Source: Apoderus coryli (taxonomy: Eukaryota; Arthropoda; Insecta; Coleoptera; Attelabidae). From it: a DNA stretch of 64,000 bases. Below the pieces are notes generated by a model. It was not told the origin of the DNA, searched no databases, and saw only the letters and a program-made list of their open reading frames with translations. Positions 33,658-45,772 of this stretch are shown piece after piece (the first letter of the stretch is position 1; each line of letters opens with the position of its first letter). The stretch is taken from NCBI GenBank assembly GCA_911728435.2, contig OU452212.1, forward strand, positions 3,106,563 through 3,170,562. Reading direction: 5' to 3'. Made by a program: the position numbers and the translations under genes.

Positions 33658-34884
33658 CTAAAATGTCACCTCGACATTCTTGACAACATTCGTGAAATCC
33701 ACTTTCGAGGGTGTTAGGTAGAATGCCGGTGCTACTTTAACACCGCATGGACACTGACATCCCATTATCCAACTGAACGAACCTAGTTTTGCTTGGCATT
33801 TCGGGCATAACAATTTACCATTGGTTACGTGAGTGACGTTCATCCACGCCATGGGCTCAATGAAGTGGGTTCGGGTACAAACCACATCTAAAGTTGAAAT
33901 ATTTGTATCAAGTTATTAAATTATCAAATCACAGATTTGTTGGAAAAACTATGGATATAGGGTTGCAAATGCGAAGTTATAATGTAAAACAATCCAATAA
34001 CAGCAGAAACACAAGGCCTAGCAACCCTGTGGCTGTGTAGCCCTATCAAAGCCTTATATTCCAATAAGAATAATTATTACACTGTACCTTTATCATAATG
34101 TTTAATCAAATTAGATTCCCCTGCCAATATCCTGCGACACTTCTTACATCTATACACATTCGGCTCCGGTTGTGTCTGCTCTAACCCAGGATCAGGTTGT
34201 ATGAGATCCATAAAGTTTTGCGGTAGAATTTTAACTTTCCGTACACGATCTGCCGCGACAGTTAGTCGAAAAATTTTATACCTCAAATAATAACAATTAT
34301 TTACTCAAAGGACCTTTAAAAATCGAAAAAACTTACCTCATATTCTTTGTATCAAGTCGATACCCCATATCTTTATACAACTTTAGTTGTGACACAAATC
34401 CCTGATTAGGATAAACGATACTGCGTCGAGTTTTAACGTACTCAAACGCCTCAGCATAACTAAACTGATACTTTTGCATTATGAATGCGATAACAACAGT
34501 AGCACTACGGGATACACCGAAGTAACAATGTACCAGTACTGCGCCTCCATGTAATAAGGCTTCACTAATAAACGCGCAGGTATCTTCGAAATGGCAGAGA
34601 AGCTCTTCTCTAAATATAACAATCAATTAAATGTACTTGAATAATGTTAGGTAGGTATACCTTGGTTGATCTGACAGCTGTATATACTTTGTCTTAATAT
34701 GTTTGATATCCAATATTCTTCTAGGTAAGGGACATGTGTCTATTGTTAAAATATGCGTTATTTTGTATTTGTGCAATGTGGGTATGTCTTTAGCAGCTGC
34801 AAGACTGCCTAGATGCAGATTTGGTTCGATTTCATCAATACTAACAGGGCCATAAGAGAAGTCATCTCTATGTAGGATATCCAT
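33658..34884 (-). CDS. DUSP12: Dual specificity phosphatase 12 (YVH1)
   Basis: An atypical dual-specificity phosphatase conserved from yeast Yvh1, where it acts in 60S ribosome maturation. Exons on the minus strand: 34884-34661, 34609-34337, 34281-34088, 33887-33658; 306 residues. The phosphatase domain begins IEPNLHLGSLAAAKDI and has the signature HCYFGVSRSATVV with nucleophile Cys103 and Arg109. The carboxy part is the Cys-rich zinc-binding domain of this family: YRCKKCRRIL, CTRTHFIEPMAWM, LLCPKCQAKLGSFSW and CQCPCG. The start is the ATG at 34884, since no ATG precedes it in frame. All active-site residues are present. Confidence 0.97.
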
Positions 34885-35962
34885 CGTCGGAATATGCAAT
34901 ATTTTATGTATATTACCTTTAACTTGATATTGATTTCTATGTATTAGAACGGAGAAAATTGCGTATTTAATTAACTAAATAACTTCTCAAATGAATTCTA
35001 TTGTATTTAGTTTTTCCAGTTTAAAATTTAAATGTACGCATCTTGATTGATCGATGTTTGTTTACATTGCTAATTAACAATTAACCCACTACCCACTTGT
35101 ATTTAATGTCATTGGTAGTGATGGGATGATATCAGTTATTGCGCATTAAATTATGCTACGCAAGAAAGTCACATACTAAATGAAACTATGCTCCCCACTC
35201 CATTTTTTAACATGATACAACAGTATCTGTATACTGTGATGATACTGACCTTTCAACGCGACATTCTTTCATGTAAAAAAATCTCTTGACTTGAGGGTTA
35301 TTGGAATACTAAAAATATTGAGTTTAGATCATTTTACCAAAGATTAATGTACATTAATCTTTGATTTCACCTACCATTTTTAAGCAAAACATCTTCTTTC
35401 GTAGTCTGCTAATGTCAAAACAAATAGAATGGTTTTCTTTATAGTATTTAACTTAATTTTTTATATCATTAGCTGTGTTCCTTTTAAAAATCTGATGACA
35501 TTTCTGTAGCTCCGAGCAAGTCCAAGCCGACTCTAGAAAGAATCAGTTATAATACGGTTTTATATATATAAAAATTAGTACCGTCGAATCGAGTACTAAC
35601 TTTATGGCCTATTACGAAATACGGTTTTAATTAATACAAAGCCACAACATAACCTATATTATAGTAACAGTCAAAAAATATTTTTAACAAAAAAAAAACA
35701 CATATTATGCGAAATTTCAGGCGCTTCTTCTCAGTTGTTTTTACAAAACATAATTGACTCAATCAACGATACAGGTGAATCTAATGAATTAATTTACTGA
35801 TGAGTGAGTGGTAAAAGCAAATCACCTAATTGCACATCCTTAATCTGTCATACTTGCCATCAACGTCAAGCATTTTCTCCTTTACTGTCTGTCATACTAA
35901 AGTTTGTGTATATTTTGTTGAATTCAGAGTGTTCCACAATCGAGAATACGGAATTTATAAAG
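34885..35962. other. Divergent intergenic region between DUSP12 and the RNF168-like gene
   Basis: About 1.1 kb of AT-rich sequence with no gene recognised. It should hold both 5' UTRs and promoters. A short TAATGTACATTA-type inverted repeat near 35346 is too small to interpret. Confidence 0.4.
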
Positions 35963-38176
35963 ATGCCTCGCAAAAAAGTGATAAAAGCTACTAAACCAGC
36001 CGATTACAGCAATTTATGTGCTAGTGATGTTTTGTGCCCGATATGTAGGACAATTCTTACAGAACCAGTCACCTTGCCTTGCAATCATGGCTTCTGTTAT
36101 TTGTGCTTCAATGACACCATGGAGAATACAAATCTGGTGTGCCCCCTGTGTAGGGTGCGAGTTGGTTCATGGTTACGTACGGCTAAAAAAGAGAATCGTG
36201 TGATAAATGAAAGGTTGTGGAGTGCCATTAAGAAGCAATACGCCAAAGAGATACAGAATAAATATGATGGAATTCAGAGTGCCATTGAAGATTGTAAGTT
36301 TATATAATTTCCTTACTTGTTTTTCCCCAATGATAGTTTGATGCCGCTGTTGAAAGGAAAAACTTTGTGTTTACGGTTTCAAGAACATAACATTTATTTA
36401 AAATTACCTATATTAACCTTATTCAGTAACCAGACATGATCATTATTTTTGTTTTCAGTAAAACCAGTCATTGTAGTAGCAAATCCTGGTGAGATCCGTC
36501 ACGAATATGAACGGGAAAAACACAAAATTGCCGTTGAGATAGAAAAACTCAAAATTGAGGAGGAAAAAGCCAGTACAGCACTGATAAAACAACTTCAAGC
36601 CGAAGACCAACTCAACCAGTCAATTGAAGAAGAAAAACTGAAACAAGACTCCGAATTCGCAAAACAACTTGCATCACAACTCGGTAGTCCAACAACTTCA
36701 GCGATAAAACCGAAAAAGTCTGGCCCATTAGACAAATTTGTCGTGAAAAATGAATCAGCGCTACCTCCAAATCGTAACAGTATCGGTTCGAAAGAATACA
36801 CTTGTAGAGTGTTGTGTTTGGATAAAGCAAGCACTTCAAGTTGTGTGAACACTAGTAATAGTAAAGTGTTGAGTAGGAGGAAGAAATTGCATCAGCAACA
36901 ACAGCTTCTAATGAAGAAGCACAAGAAAGTGTGGGAGAATAAACAACAGTTGCTGCATAGTGGCAGTAGCAGTGGTAATACTAGTAGAAGCAGTGATGTG
37001 ACCGTTGGAAACGACTCTAATCGGTATTGTTTTCAACCGATCGAAGCACATAAGTGTATGAGGGCGAAAGTGGTGCCACTGCGTGTTGTTTGTTCGCGAC
37101 CTGCAGCTGGGGATGCGATGAATATAATGTAAGTTTGAGATGTTTTTTATATCGCGTATTCCGCGATTGTAACCTTTTCTATCACTGTGAAATTAAATTC
37201 TCGGGGGTAAAAATCCACGAAAAGAATATAAAATTTTGAAAAAATCTAATAAATAATATTGACATGTTTTTTTTTTCTCTATTTTAGACCACCTTCTGGC
37301 ATCACAACCCAACTATACACGGAACAGTCAGCTTTTGCAAGATACTCTACTCCAAACCTGAGTGAAGAATCGACCGGACTTCATGAACCTATTGAAGAAC
37401 AAGTGGAACCAGAAGAATTGACACCCACTAAATGTAAAAATAAAAACGCGTTATTAAATAACTTGTTAGAAAAAAAGAATACTCAGAAAAATAATAAATT
37501 AATAATTAACAATAAACAACAGAAAAATAGTGATAAAATAAATGGCGAAATAAGTAATACAGTAAAAGTGAGAAGAATATCAAAAAGAAATGTACAAAAT
37601 AATAACAATATAATAGAAATAAATAATACAAAAAACAATGCAATATTAACAGAAACTAACGCGAAAACGTTAAAACGGAAATTAGATATTAGTAGTGATA
37701 GTCCGGAGGTGTTCTATGGTTTTCATCCCAGTGAAATTGCAAATACAGGAGGAATCCCTGGTTATAATAACACTAATATTAAAGAAGATACAACAACACA
37801 AACAAATGTTAATAATAAAGGCAAAAAACAAAAATTAGATAACGATAAAATAAACACAAAAATAAGATTACAAAATGATAATAAACAACAGGTATTAACT
37901 GTGGAATTAAATAGCATACAACTCACAAACACTACAACAGATAATATCGTGGAGGTTAGGGCTAGCCCTAGTCCAATAATAGTCAAGAAGAATAAGAGAT
38001 CAACTAAACTTCGGTGTGATAGTGATAGTGAGACGCAGTTCAGCAACCGATTGTTGCAGGAGCAGTACGATTACGAATTTGCGAAAAAGCTACAGGCAGA
38101 ATTGAACAGCAGTAGGAGCTGGACGCGTAGCAGGAAACAGCGGCAGGTGACGTTAGATGAGATGTTGACTGTTTAG
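35963..38176 (+). CDS. RNF168/RNF169-like RING E3 ubiquitin ligase
   Basis: In vertebrates RNF168 ubiquitinates H2A at DNA breaks. Exons 35963-36293, 36459-37128, 37288-38176; 629 residues. The RING finger has Cys25, 28, 40, His42, Cys45, 48, 60 and 63, with the family block PVTLPCNHGFCYLC. NPGEIRHEYEREK and the following acidic helix EEEKASTALIKQLQAED match the ubiquitin-binding UMI segment. EEKLKQDSEFAKQLASQL resembles the first MIU, and YDYEFAKKLQAELNSSR near the end the second. The middle is Asn/Lys/Thr-rich and disordered; exon 3 is much more AT-rich than exon 1. Orthology to RNF168 rather than RNF169 is inferred from the paired ubiquitin-binding motifs. Confidence 0.85.
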
Positions 38177-39508
38177 TTTGTGGGGAAGTTTTTGATTTAT
38201 TTTAGAATTGGGATTTTTCTTTGGTTAAATAGTATTCATTTACAGATTATGACAGTATGATTTAATTTTTTTTATAAGTACAGGGTAACGCGTCATTTTA
38301 TTCGCTCTCGTTGCACTCAATTCTACTTAAGAACTCGGAGTCTATGAGGTAGGTAATATTTTCCTCCCAACAATCCCAGTTCTGAAAAAGTAAGTAGATA
38401 ATTTTGTTTTGTTTCCATATTAGTTTTGGTATTTATTTATTATTTTTGTTTAGATTACATTAATCTGTGATTTATTATTTTTTGTATTAGGGTATATTTT
38501 TCTTACTTTGTATAAAGTGTATTTTCTATGTAAGTAACATAGGTTAGGTTGATTTGTTCTGGAGAATTAAGAGAAATAACTACTACAAATAATTAATTAA
38601 AAATTCATTAAATATAAAAAACATTACCTAACTGTAAACTACAAATTATCAAATACATTTATGTATGGTTTATTAATTAATTAATTAATATAGAATTAGG
38701 GGAAAATGAATTAAATTTGTCTCATTTGTTGTATATTAAAATTATTATTAAGAATATCTTCTAATCTAAAGAGTATTAAAGCTGTAATTAATAGTTATCC
38801 AGCAGGGATATATATTATGTTATAATAGTTACTTTTGCATCTCAACTAGTTTGGTTTTTCATTAAATAGTTTGTTATTATAATAAATATAATATACGTTT
38901 ATTTTGCATAAATTCTTGTAGTTTTTTACACAGTAAATACTGTTACAAAACGGTGAAACTTATACAGTATACCCAGTACCACAGCCGTATCAGGCAAGCC
39001 ATGGACCGATAATGGCAACACCGCACGGCCGGCCGGTGAGCGGTCGCAATCACAGATCTAGAAAAGGGGGAGATAAAACTGTTTACATTTCCAAGCGATC
39101 AAACATCATTTGCAAATATCGATAATGCCAAACTTCCGCAATGTTTTAAAATACACTATTTTGATACGGCATTTTTTACCGTTTTAAAGCAAAATATAAC
39201 TTAGGTGATGGTACTAATTTTTGTGTATAATAAAACGATATACCCAAGATATTTTTTAGTTACTTTTTTATGAATTTTAACATATTCAAGACATATTTCA
39301 CAAAATCATAATTTATTTATGAAATACACGTGGCAACTCTGTAAAGCAGAGCAACTGAATTTACGATTTCATTCATCTTTGTAATCAGCCGGTAGTTTGA
39401 GCTCTGTTGCCAAATATCCTTTGCGCTTGTTTTTATTTGCTTTTGGTTGGTGATTTTGAGGAATTTTGAGTGTTTTTTGTGCAAAAACTATAAAAAAAAC
39501 AATTAACA
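38177..39508. other. 3' UTR and intergenic region
   Basis: AT-rich, probably containing the 3' UTR of the RNF168-like gene. AATAAA occurs near 38880. No gene or repeat recognised. A short GC-rich patch (38990-39060) stands out from the AT-rich surroundings but has no coding signal. Confidence 0.4.
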
Positions 39509-40505
39509 ATGGTGCGTCAGTGTATAATTTGTAAAAATAATGAAAATTCCAACCCAAATTTGATATTTCGGAGGTAAGTAAGGTTAGGACTTGTTATTGT
39601 TTATCAGTGGTGTATTTGCTTGCTCTACAAATTAAAAATAAATTGCTGTAAATAAATTCCTAATGTAATTGTTGATTTTTGTGATGTTATAGAGATGCTA
39701 GGTTCATCTTACAGTATTTAAATCAAGGTTTAATTATTAACTAAGATAGCACTTCGTTAGATAACTAAATATACTAATACTGAATAGGTAGGTTCCAAAA
39801 GAATTAAATAATTTCATATTGTAGGTTTCCAGTAAATTCGGCAGCTTTTGGCTCTGGAAAATCAGTATGTCCCCAAGTATGCACAAATATGCTCAAACCA
39901 TTTTGATGTGAGCGACATTAAGATAACTGAGATTACTGGTCGAAAGCAAATTCGACCAGACGCTGAACCTCAATTATCATTTACTTTTAATGCGCCTCTG
40001 TCGTACAGGTAATTATATATATGCTTAATAAAATGTGTCTATATAAAGGTATAATGTTCAATAATATTGTAATAAACATATGGTGTATTTACCACACATC
40101 TAGATTCTAGATCTGTGGTATTTACTATTGTATTTATATTTATTTTCAGCTCAGATTCAACTGTAGCCGAATCCTCTCCAAGCAAACCTAGTAGGTAAGT
40201 AGATATTGAATATTTAGAGCATCAGATGTTGATCAAGCAAGGACCTATTTGATCCACAAACTGTAGCAATGCGATCTTATTAAAATTAACTTCCTGGCTT
40301 ATCTATAGATAAGATATTTACAAACTATAGTTTGTAAATATAGCTACTAAATTAGAATGGTACCACTCACTGAAATACTAAGCTAAAACATTTTATTTGT
40401 TAGAATTTCAGATGTTCATGAAGCAGGGATCTGTGATCCAGAAACTTTTGAAATGCTAGTTGCTGAGGAAGCAGTTGCTGGCTCCTCGAGTGGCCCATCT
40501 AATTT
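39509..40505 (+). pseudogene. THAP-domain gene, disrupted, 5' part only
   Basis: Exon 39509-39573 starts MVRQCIICKNN, the C2 start of a THAP zinc finger, and splices (GTAAGT) to 39825-40008. The joined frame reads RFPVN and then stops making sense. One base later the THAP frame resumes: RQLLALENQYVPKYAQICSNHFD with the ICSxHF half of the C2CH motif. The usual Trp region is also shortened. Later exons (40150-40194, 40404-40505) have good splice sites and read without stops (DPETFEMLVAEEAVAGSSS). It is either a decaying gene or a sequencing indel. No 3' end recognised. Confidence 0.5.
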
Positions 40506-41520
40506 GTAAGTATATAGCTTTAAATTACAACATATAACTAAGATTGTGGAATTATGTGCTCTAAATATAATGTTATCAACGATTTATATTTTGTAATCAT
40601 AAATTTTTCTTGCTAATTTTTTATTGTATTACATAGATTTATTGCTAAAGAATTTTATTATTAGTCAGGTAGGATTTCATTACACTTAATTTGTTGCGCA
40701 GACAGTTGACAAATGGCAGATCACAGTTGACAAATGACAGTTGGGAAATGGCAGATCACAGTTGACAAATGATAGTTGCGAAGTGGGTTGGGTTTCATAA
40801 AATATCCAAACCCGAAACCAATGCTTGGGATATTAATTTGTTTATTTAAATTTATAAATATTAGTTTTAATGAAACTTGACATCTTGGTTCTGAACACTG
40901 TGGAATTTGCGGAAATAAAACTCTATTTTTCAATTATCAATAATTTATTACACTCAATTTATTTATTTACAGCAAAAAAAAAATAAAATAATTACCATAA
41001 TAAATATGCATAGTACTGTATGGTCAAATTTCTACAGGCTAATCATTTCCTAACCTGAAATTGATAAGAAATAAAATTTTGGATATCAATGTTTGCCATA
41101 ATTTCTAAATAATAAGCAATTTTTAGCGAGATAACGCCTGTAATTGTTAGTAATCTGCCGCGTAAGGTCCGATTATCTCCCACCACCAAATTCTATTTCC
41201 TGTTTCAAGATAATTAGTTCTGTCACTAAAACTTGGCGGTTATTCCAGATCCAGATTATTTCCTTGTATGATTGAGGTTATACTTAATGTTGTGTCATAA
41301 GCAACAGAGTTATGATTTGCCGAAATGGATTTGGATATTGTCCTCTTTGTTTAATGGAATTTGCATAATTTTAATTTATTATTTTTGGCAAGGTTTTAGC
41401 GATAAAGCCCCACATAATCTATTATCATATTATAAACGATTAGAAAAGTATATAACGATTAATACAGGATATCTTGCTAACAATTGCTTAATGTTTTAAA
41501 GTAAATTGACGAGTTAAAAT
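40506..41520. other. AT-rich stretch without a supported gene
   Basis: It contains short direct repeats of CAGTTGACAAATG with CAGATCACAGTTGACAAATG near 40703-40770. Further exons of the THAP-like gene may lie here but I cannot define any. Confidence 0.35.
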
Positions 41521-41524
41521 TGCA

Positions 41525-42790
41525 TTCACGTAACACATTTTTCCAAATATCTCAAAAACCCTGACATTTATTAAAAAATATCTAGAATTACTTCTCAAAG
41601 CTCCTTAATTCTCCTTTCTATTACTACCAATTTCATCAAAATATCTCACGTATTAAGCAAGAAACAAGTCTTACTATGTGGCATCTACGTGACAACTGAA
41701 AACTCTATTCATCTAACACATTTTTCGAAATATCTCAAAAACCTTTAAATTTATTAAAAAATCTCTAGAATTACTTCTCAAAGCATCTTAATTTCCCATT
41801 CCATCCATACCAATTTCATAAAACTATCTCACGTATTAAGCAAGAAACAAGTCTTACTATGTGGCATCTACGTGTCAACTGAAAACTCCTTTCATCTAAC
41901 ACATTTTTCAAAATATCTCAAAAACCTTTATATTTATTAAAAAATATCTAGAATTACTTCTCAAAGCATCTTAATTTCCCATTCCATCCATACCAATTTC
42001 ATAAAAATATCTCACGTATTAAACAAGAGACATGCATTAATATGTGGCATCTACGTGACAACTGAAAACGCTATTCATCTAACACATATTTCGAAATATC
42101 TCAAAAACCTTTAAATTTATTAAAAAATCTCTACAATTACTTTTCAAAGCTCCTTAATTCTCCTTTCCAGTACTATCAATTTCATCAAAATATCTCACGT
42201 ATTAAGCAAGAAACAAGTCTTACTATATGGCATCTACGTGCCAACTGAAAACTCCATTCATCAAACACATTTTTCAAAATATCTCAAAAACCTTTAAATT
42301 TATTAAAAAATATCTAGAATTACTTCTCAAAGCTTCTTAATTTCCGATTCCATTACTACCAATTTCATCAAAATATCTCCCGTATTAAGCAAGAAACAAG
42401 TCTTCCTATGTGGCATCTACGTGCCAACTGAAAACTCTATTCATCTAACACATTTTTTAAAATATCTCAAAAACCTTTAAATGTATTAAAAAATCTCTAG
42501 AATTACTTTTCAAAGCCCCTTAATTCTCCTTTCTATTACTACCAATTTCATAAAAATATCTCGCGTATTAAACAAAAAACATTCATAAATATACGACATC
42601 TACCTGACAAGTCAACACTCCATTCATTCTTCAAAATATCTCAAAAACTATTAAATTTATTAAAAAAATTCTACAACAACTTCTCAAGTACGTTGATTTA
42701 CCTTTCAAATAACACTAATTTCACACAAACCACTCAAATACTAACAAAGTTAGAACAAAAATTCACCGTCTGCAGTCAATTTACCTTAAA
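41525..42790. repeat. 183-bp tandem repeat array
   Basis: The segment TTACTTCTCAAAGC recurs with its CTTCTC (or CTTTTC) at 41591, 41774, 41957, 42140, 42323 and 42506, exactly 183 bp apart. A diverged unit follows at 42680 (174 bp). Units share AATATCTCAAAAACC, TCTCACGTATTAAGCAAG and TGGCATCTACGTG. The array abuts the 3' end of the APOO-like gene; its last unit ends within about 20-60 bp of the stop codon. Confidence 0.95.
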
Positions 42791-42810
42791 CAAAAAAACT
42801 ACTTTATTTA

Positions 42811-43906
42811 CTATTTCTCAGCCGCCACAAAGGCCACATTCTCTTTTCTCAACTGTTCTTGTTCCACAACACCATACACATTACTACTGTTAGAATTATT
42901 AGCATAGGAGGGTTCCAAAGGAGAGGATTCGGATGAGGACACAACTACATAGGGTTCTTTCATCGCAGCCGTTGTCATACTTACTTCAGCCGCTTGTTGG
43001 TCTTTGTTAGCCTCATCTGAAACAAGTGATTTAACGCTGGAGGTTAGTGAATGCCAAGCTTCATTTAATGACCCTGGAATGCGAGGCAGAGTGGGTAGTT
43101 CCAATGGAGCGTCGTCTTTCTTCACTGCAATGTATTATTTGATTTTTAATAACAGTTTCTCATACCAAAACAAAGTACTGAGACAGAAACTGGGACAGAA
43201 AAGCACATACCGAAACTCATACTAACCTGTAACTGTTTGTACTTACCTCCATAAGCGAAATTGTATGCTATAGTTAGATACTTTTTGCCTTCACTTAGCC
43301 CAATTTGAGTATACTGGGAGGCCTCTTTCGGATAACACACCGCAGCCATACCAAGAGCCCCCGTAGTAGCATACAGTGTCCTTTTAATAATACCACCACG
43401 TAAACCAAAGATTAAACCGGTCACAGCACCAATACCGATTGCACCGTATTTCGGCATTGTGTTGTCTTCTTCACGTAGATAGTTTACTAACCCTAATCGA
43501 AAATAATAGAATCTTAGATAATACTTACGAATTATTTAATTCTCTAACTTACATTCAACATTTTCCTGGCCCTTCTTTAGTTCATCAACAGCTACTCTTT
43601 GAAACTGTTGTACCTCATCTGTATAATGTGTTATAGTTTGCCGGATAGTTCTCACAGTATCCTCGATAACTCCAGATGTGTCAACTGTATCTAATTCCTT
43701 AATTTTCTCAATATCAACTTCTTGTTCGGGTGTATAAATCGGTAATTCGCTGGGTCTGCATAATGAGTCGTTGGCGTCTTGTGACAAAAGCTTAGCTTCT
43801 GCTACGATAGTAGCTGCTAATAGAGATCGACGGATAACCTAGAAAATTTAGATATGAGGTTTAGATTTTAATTATTTTATTATAAACTTACCTTTGAGGC
43901 AAACAT
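42811..43906 (-). CDS. MICOS complex subunit of the APOO/APOOL (MIC26/MIC27) family
   Basis: These proteins sit in the mitochondrial inner membrane and organise cristae. Exons on the minus strand: 43906-43892 (only five codons), 43838-43553, 43492-43247, 43124-42811; 286 residues with all phases closing. The basic amino terminus MFASKVIRRSLLAAT looks like a mitochondrial presequence. Exon 2 has LPIYTPEQ and an amphipathic helix. Exon 3 carries the family's Gly-rich membrane segment YGAIGIGAVTGLIFGLRGG followed by RTLYATTGALGMAAVCYP. The tail has the AWHSLTSSVKSLV segment and a Ser-rich end. Choice between MIC26 and MIC27 is not possible here; insects often have one gene. Confidence 0.88.
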
Positions 43907-45334
43907 CTTTCAAAATATTACCGAAAAAATTAACCAAAAATTACATAAAGATGGGAAGATAAATTTTTGACAGTTCGCTTTACTTATTTTCGTTTAATTT
44001 GCGAAATTAATGTTTAATTTAATAACAAATGCTTTAAAATTGATCAAATTACCGAAAATTTTGATTGTATTTAATTAATTTTGTATAATTTTATTAGTTT
44101 CTATAAATTTTTGTTTTTCTTGGAAAAAATTATTTAAATAAATTTTTCAGTGACAGTTGACAACGCTTTTACGTCTAATCTGCGACATCTGCACAGTTAA
44201 ATATCCAATTAATACTAATTAGTGAAGAAATTATCTGTAAAATTACTGCTGTGACATCTATACTAGTCTATTCAAATTAATGAAACATTTATTACAGGTT
44301 GTTATTGTTCTTGTTGCATTACTTTGATACTTCGCACATAGATGGCAGCAACTAAAGTTTAGCACACCGTAATAAAAATTACGTGGTTTGCGATATGTGG
44401 TATAAAAACATAAAGTTTTAGTAGGGGAGATGGGCGAAAAGTGGTTTAAATTTATATATTACTTTAAAACTAGGTAGGTATATAAATAATTGTTGAATAG
44501 TCATCGTGAGATGTTCAGGGTAAAGAGTAAATATAAATGGGGGCGTTTAGCATTAAGATTTTCTTCGTGTTAATGCTTTTTTTATTTAATATTTTTTCAG
44601 TGGGACAGTATTTTGATAATGGATAGATATACAAACTCATCAGTATAATTGAGTCTATCCAGAGGTCTTGCAAAATATTTTCTTTTAAAGAACTGAAACG
44701 ATTTGACAATTTCAAGCAAGAGCTCCACCTTCTTGATATTTGTTTACTCTTCAGTCTCTATATAAAACATACAGAGTGAGCCATTTCAAACATTATTTTC
44801 CAACTTATTGAAAGAAACAACTCTAAATAATATGCGGTTTATCAAATATTTAATTAATGTTATGTTTTACAATTACTGTTATATTTTTTTGAATGTTCAC
44901 ATATTGCTGGACATCTGATGCCACGTTCTTTGTGTGTTCTGAATTTTTTCGGTATTAGAAATTTTTTGAATGTCTGGAAGAAAAATATGCGAAACATTAT
45001 TTGAGTGTATACGGTACCCTTTTTGTAGATTTTGATTCAGTCAAACATTAATTGTTTATAATTTTAGACTAAAATTGTTTTAAACATATCTATGCAGGTG
45101 TGGGAACCACTGAAGCCTAGCTCAGGAGCCGCCACTGAGAATATGATTGTGATATAATAGAAAAGCATATCCAAATATGTATAGGTATCTCCCATAAAAA
45201 ATCTGTCACCGTTTATATTGCACTTCTTTTTTGTTAATCAATTTTTAGATCAAATTGAACGCGAAATAGCCAAAAAAAAATGAGCCTTTATATCGTGTTA
45301 AACTAAAACCTATCGTGATAAAAAATTTACTTAC
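43907..45334. other. Intergenic stretch without recognised gene
   Basis: AT-rich. GAGCCGCCACTG near 45130-45142 looks like one end of a hAT element (CAGTGGCGGCTC in reverse) but I find no partner end. No other feature supported. Confidence 0.4.
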
Positions 45335-45460
45335 ATATACCCAAGTGATTCCGCAATCCAAGAATGGTCCAGACACAAAATCAACTGGATCGCCGACATC
45401 TTGTTCTAAATGGTCGCCGCCTAACCAGTTGCCTATCAATTTGTAGAACCACTTGAACAT
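45335..45460 (-). CDS. Possible first coding exon of an unidentified gene
   Basis: ATG at 45460 opens a frame of 42 codons (MFKWFYKLIGNWLGG, then DPVDFVSGPFLDCGITWVY) ending at a consensus donor GTAAGT. The composition is protein-like and unlike the AT-rich surroundings. I do not recognise it and cannot place further exons downstream on the minus strand before the APOO-like gene. It may be a real small-gene exon or chance. Confidence 0.3.
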
Positions 45461-45772
45461 TTGGAATTTTAAACATGGTCTTTCACCATTAAATTATTTA
45501 CTAAATTTGCTTCCAGTAAAATTCATAACAGAAATAAGAAAACTAATTGTCATGTTTGACATTTTTATTTTAATATACCGGGCCTGTTTGCATAATATCA
45601 AATTAATGTACACAATTGTGTGGACTACCTTTTCAATTTAAAAAAGAACCGAAAACCGTTAGGAACAAAAAATAAATTATAATAATATAAAAAATAATTT
45701 TTAATCACGATTAATCTACAGTTTTAATTACATAAAAATTATAAATATATTACAATTACTGCGATATGATTA

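Noticed and set aside
45120..45146. hAT terminal inverted repeat CAGTGGCGGCTC (in reverse)
   Set aside because: No matching left end or target duplication was found within the surrounding few kilobases. A lone end is not enough to call an element.
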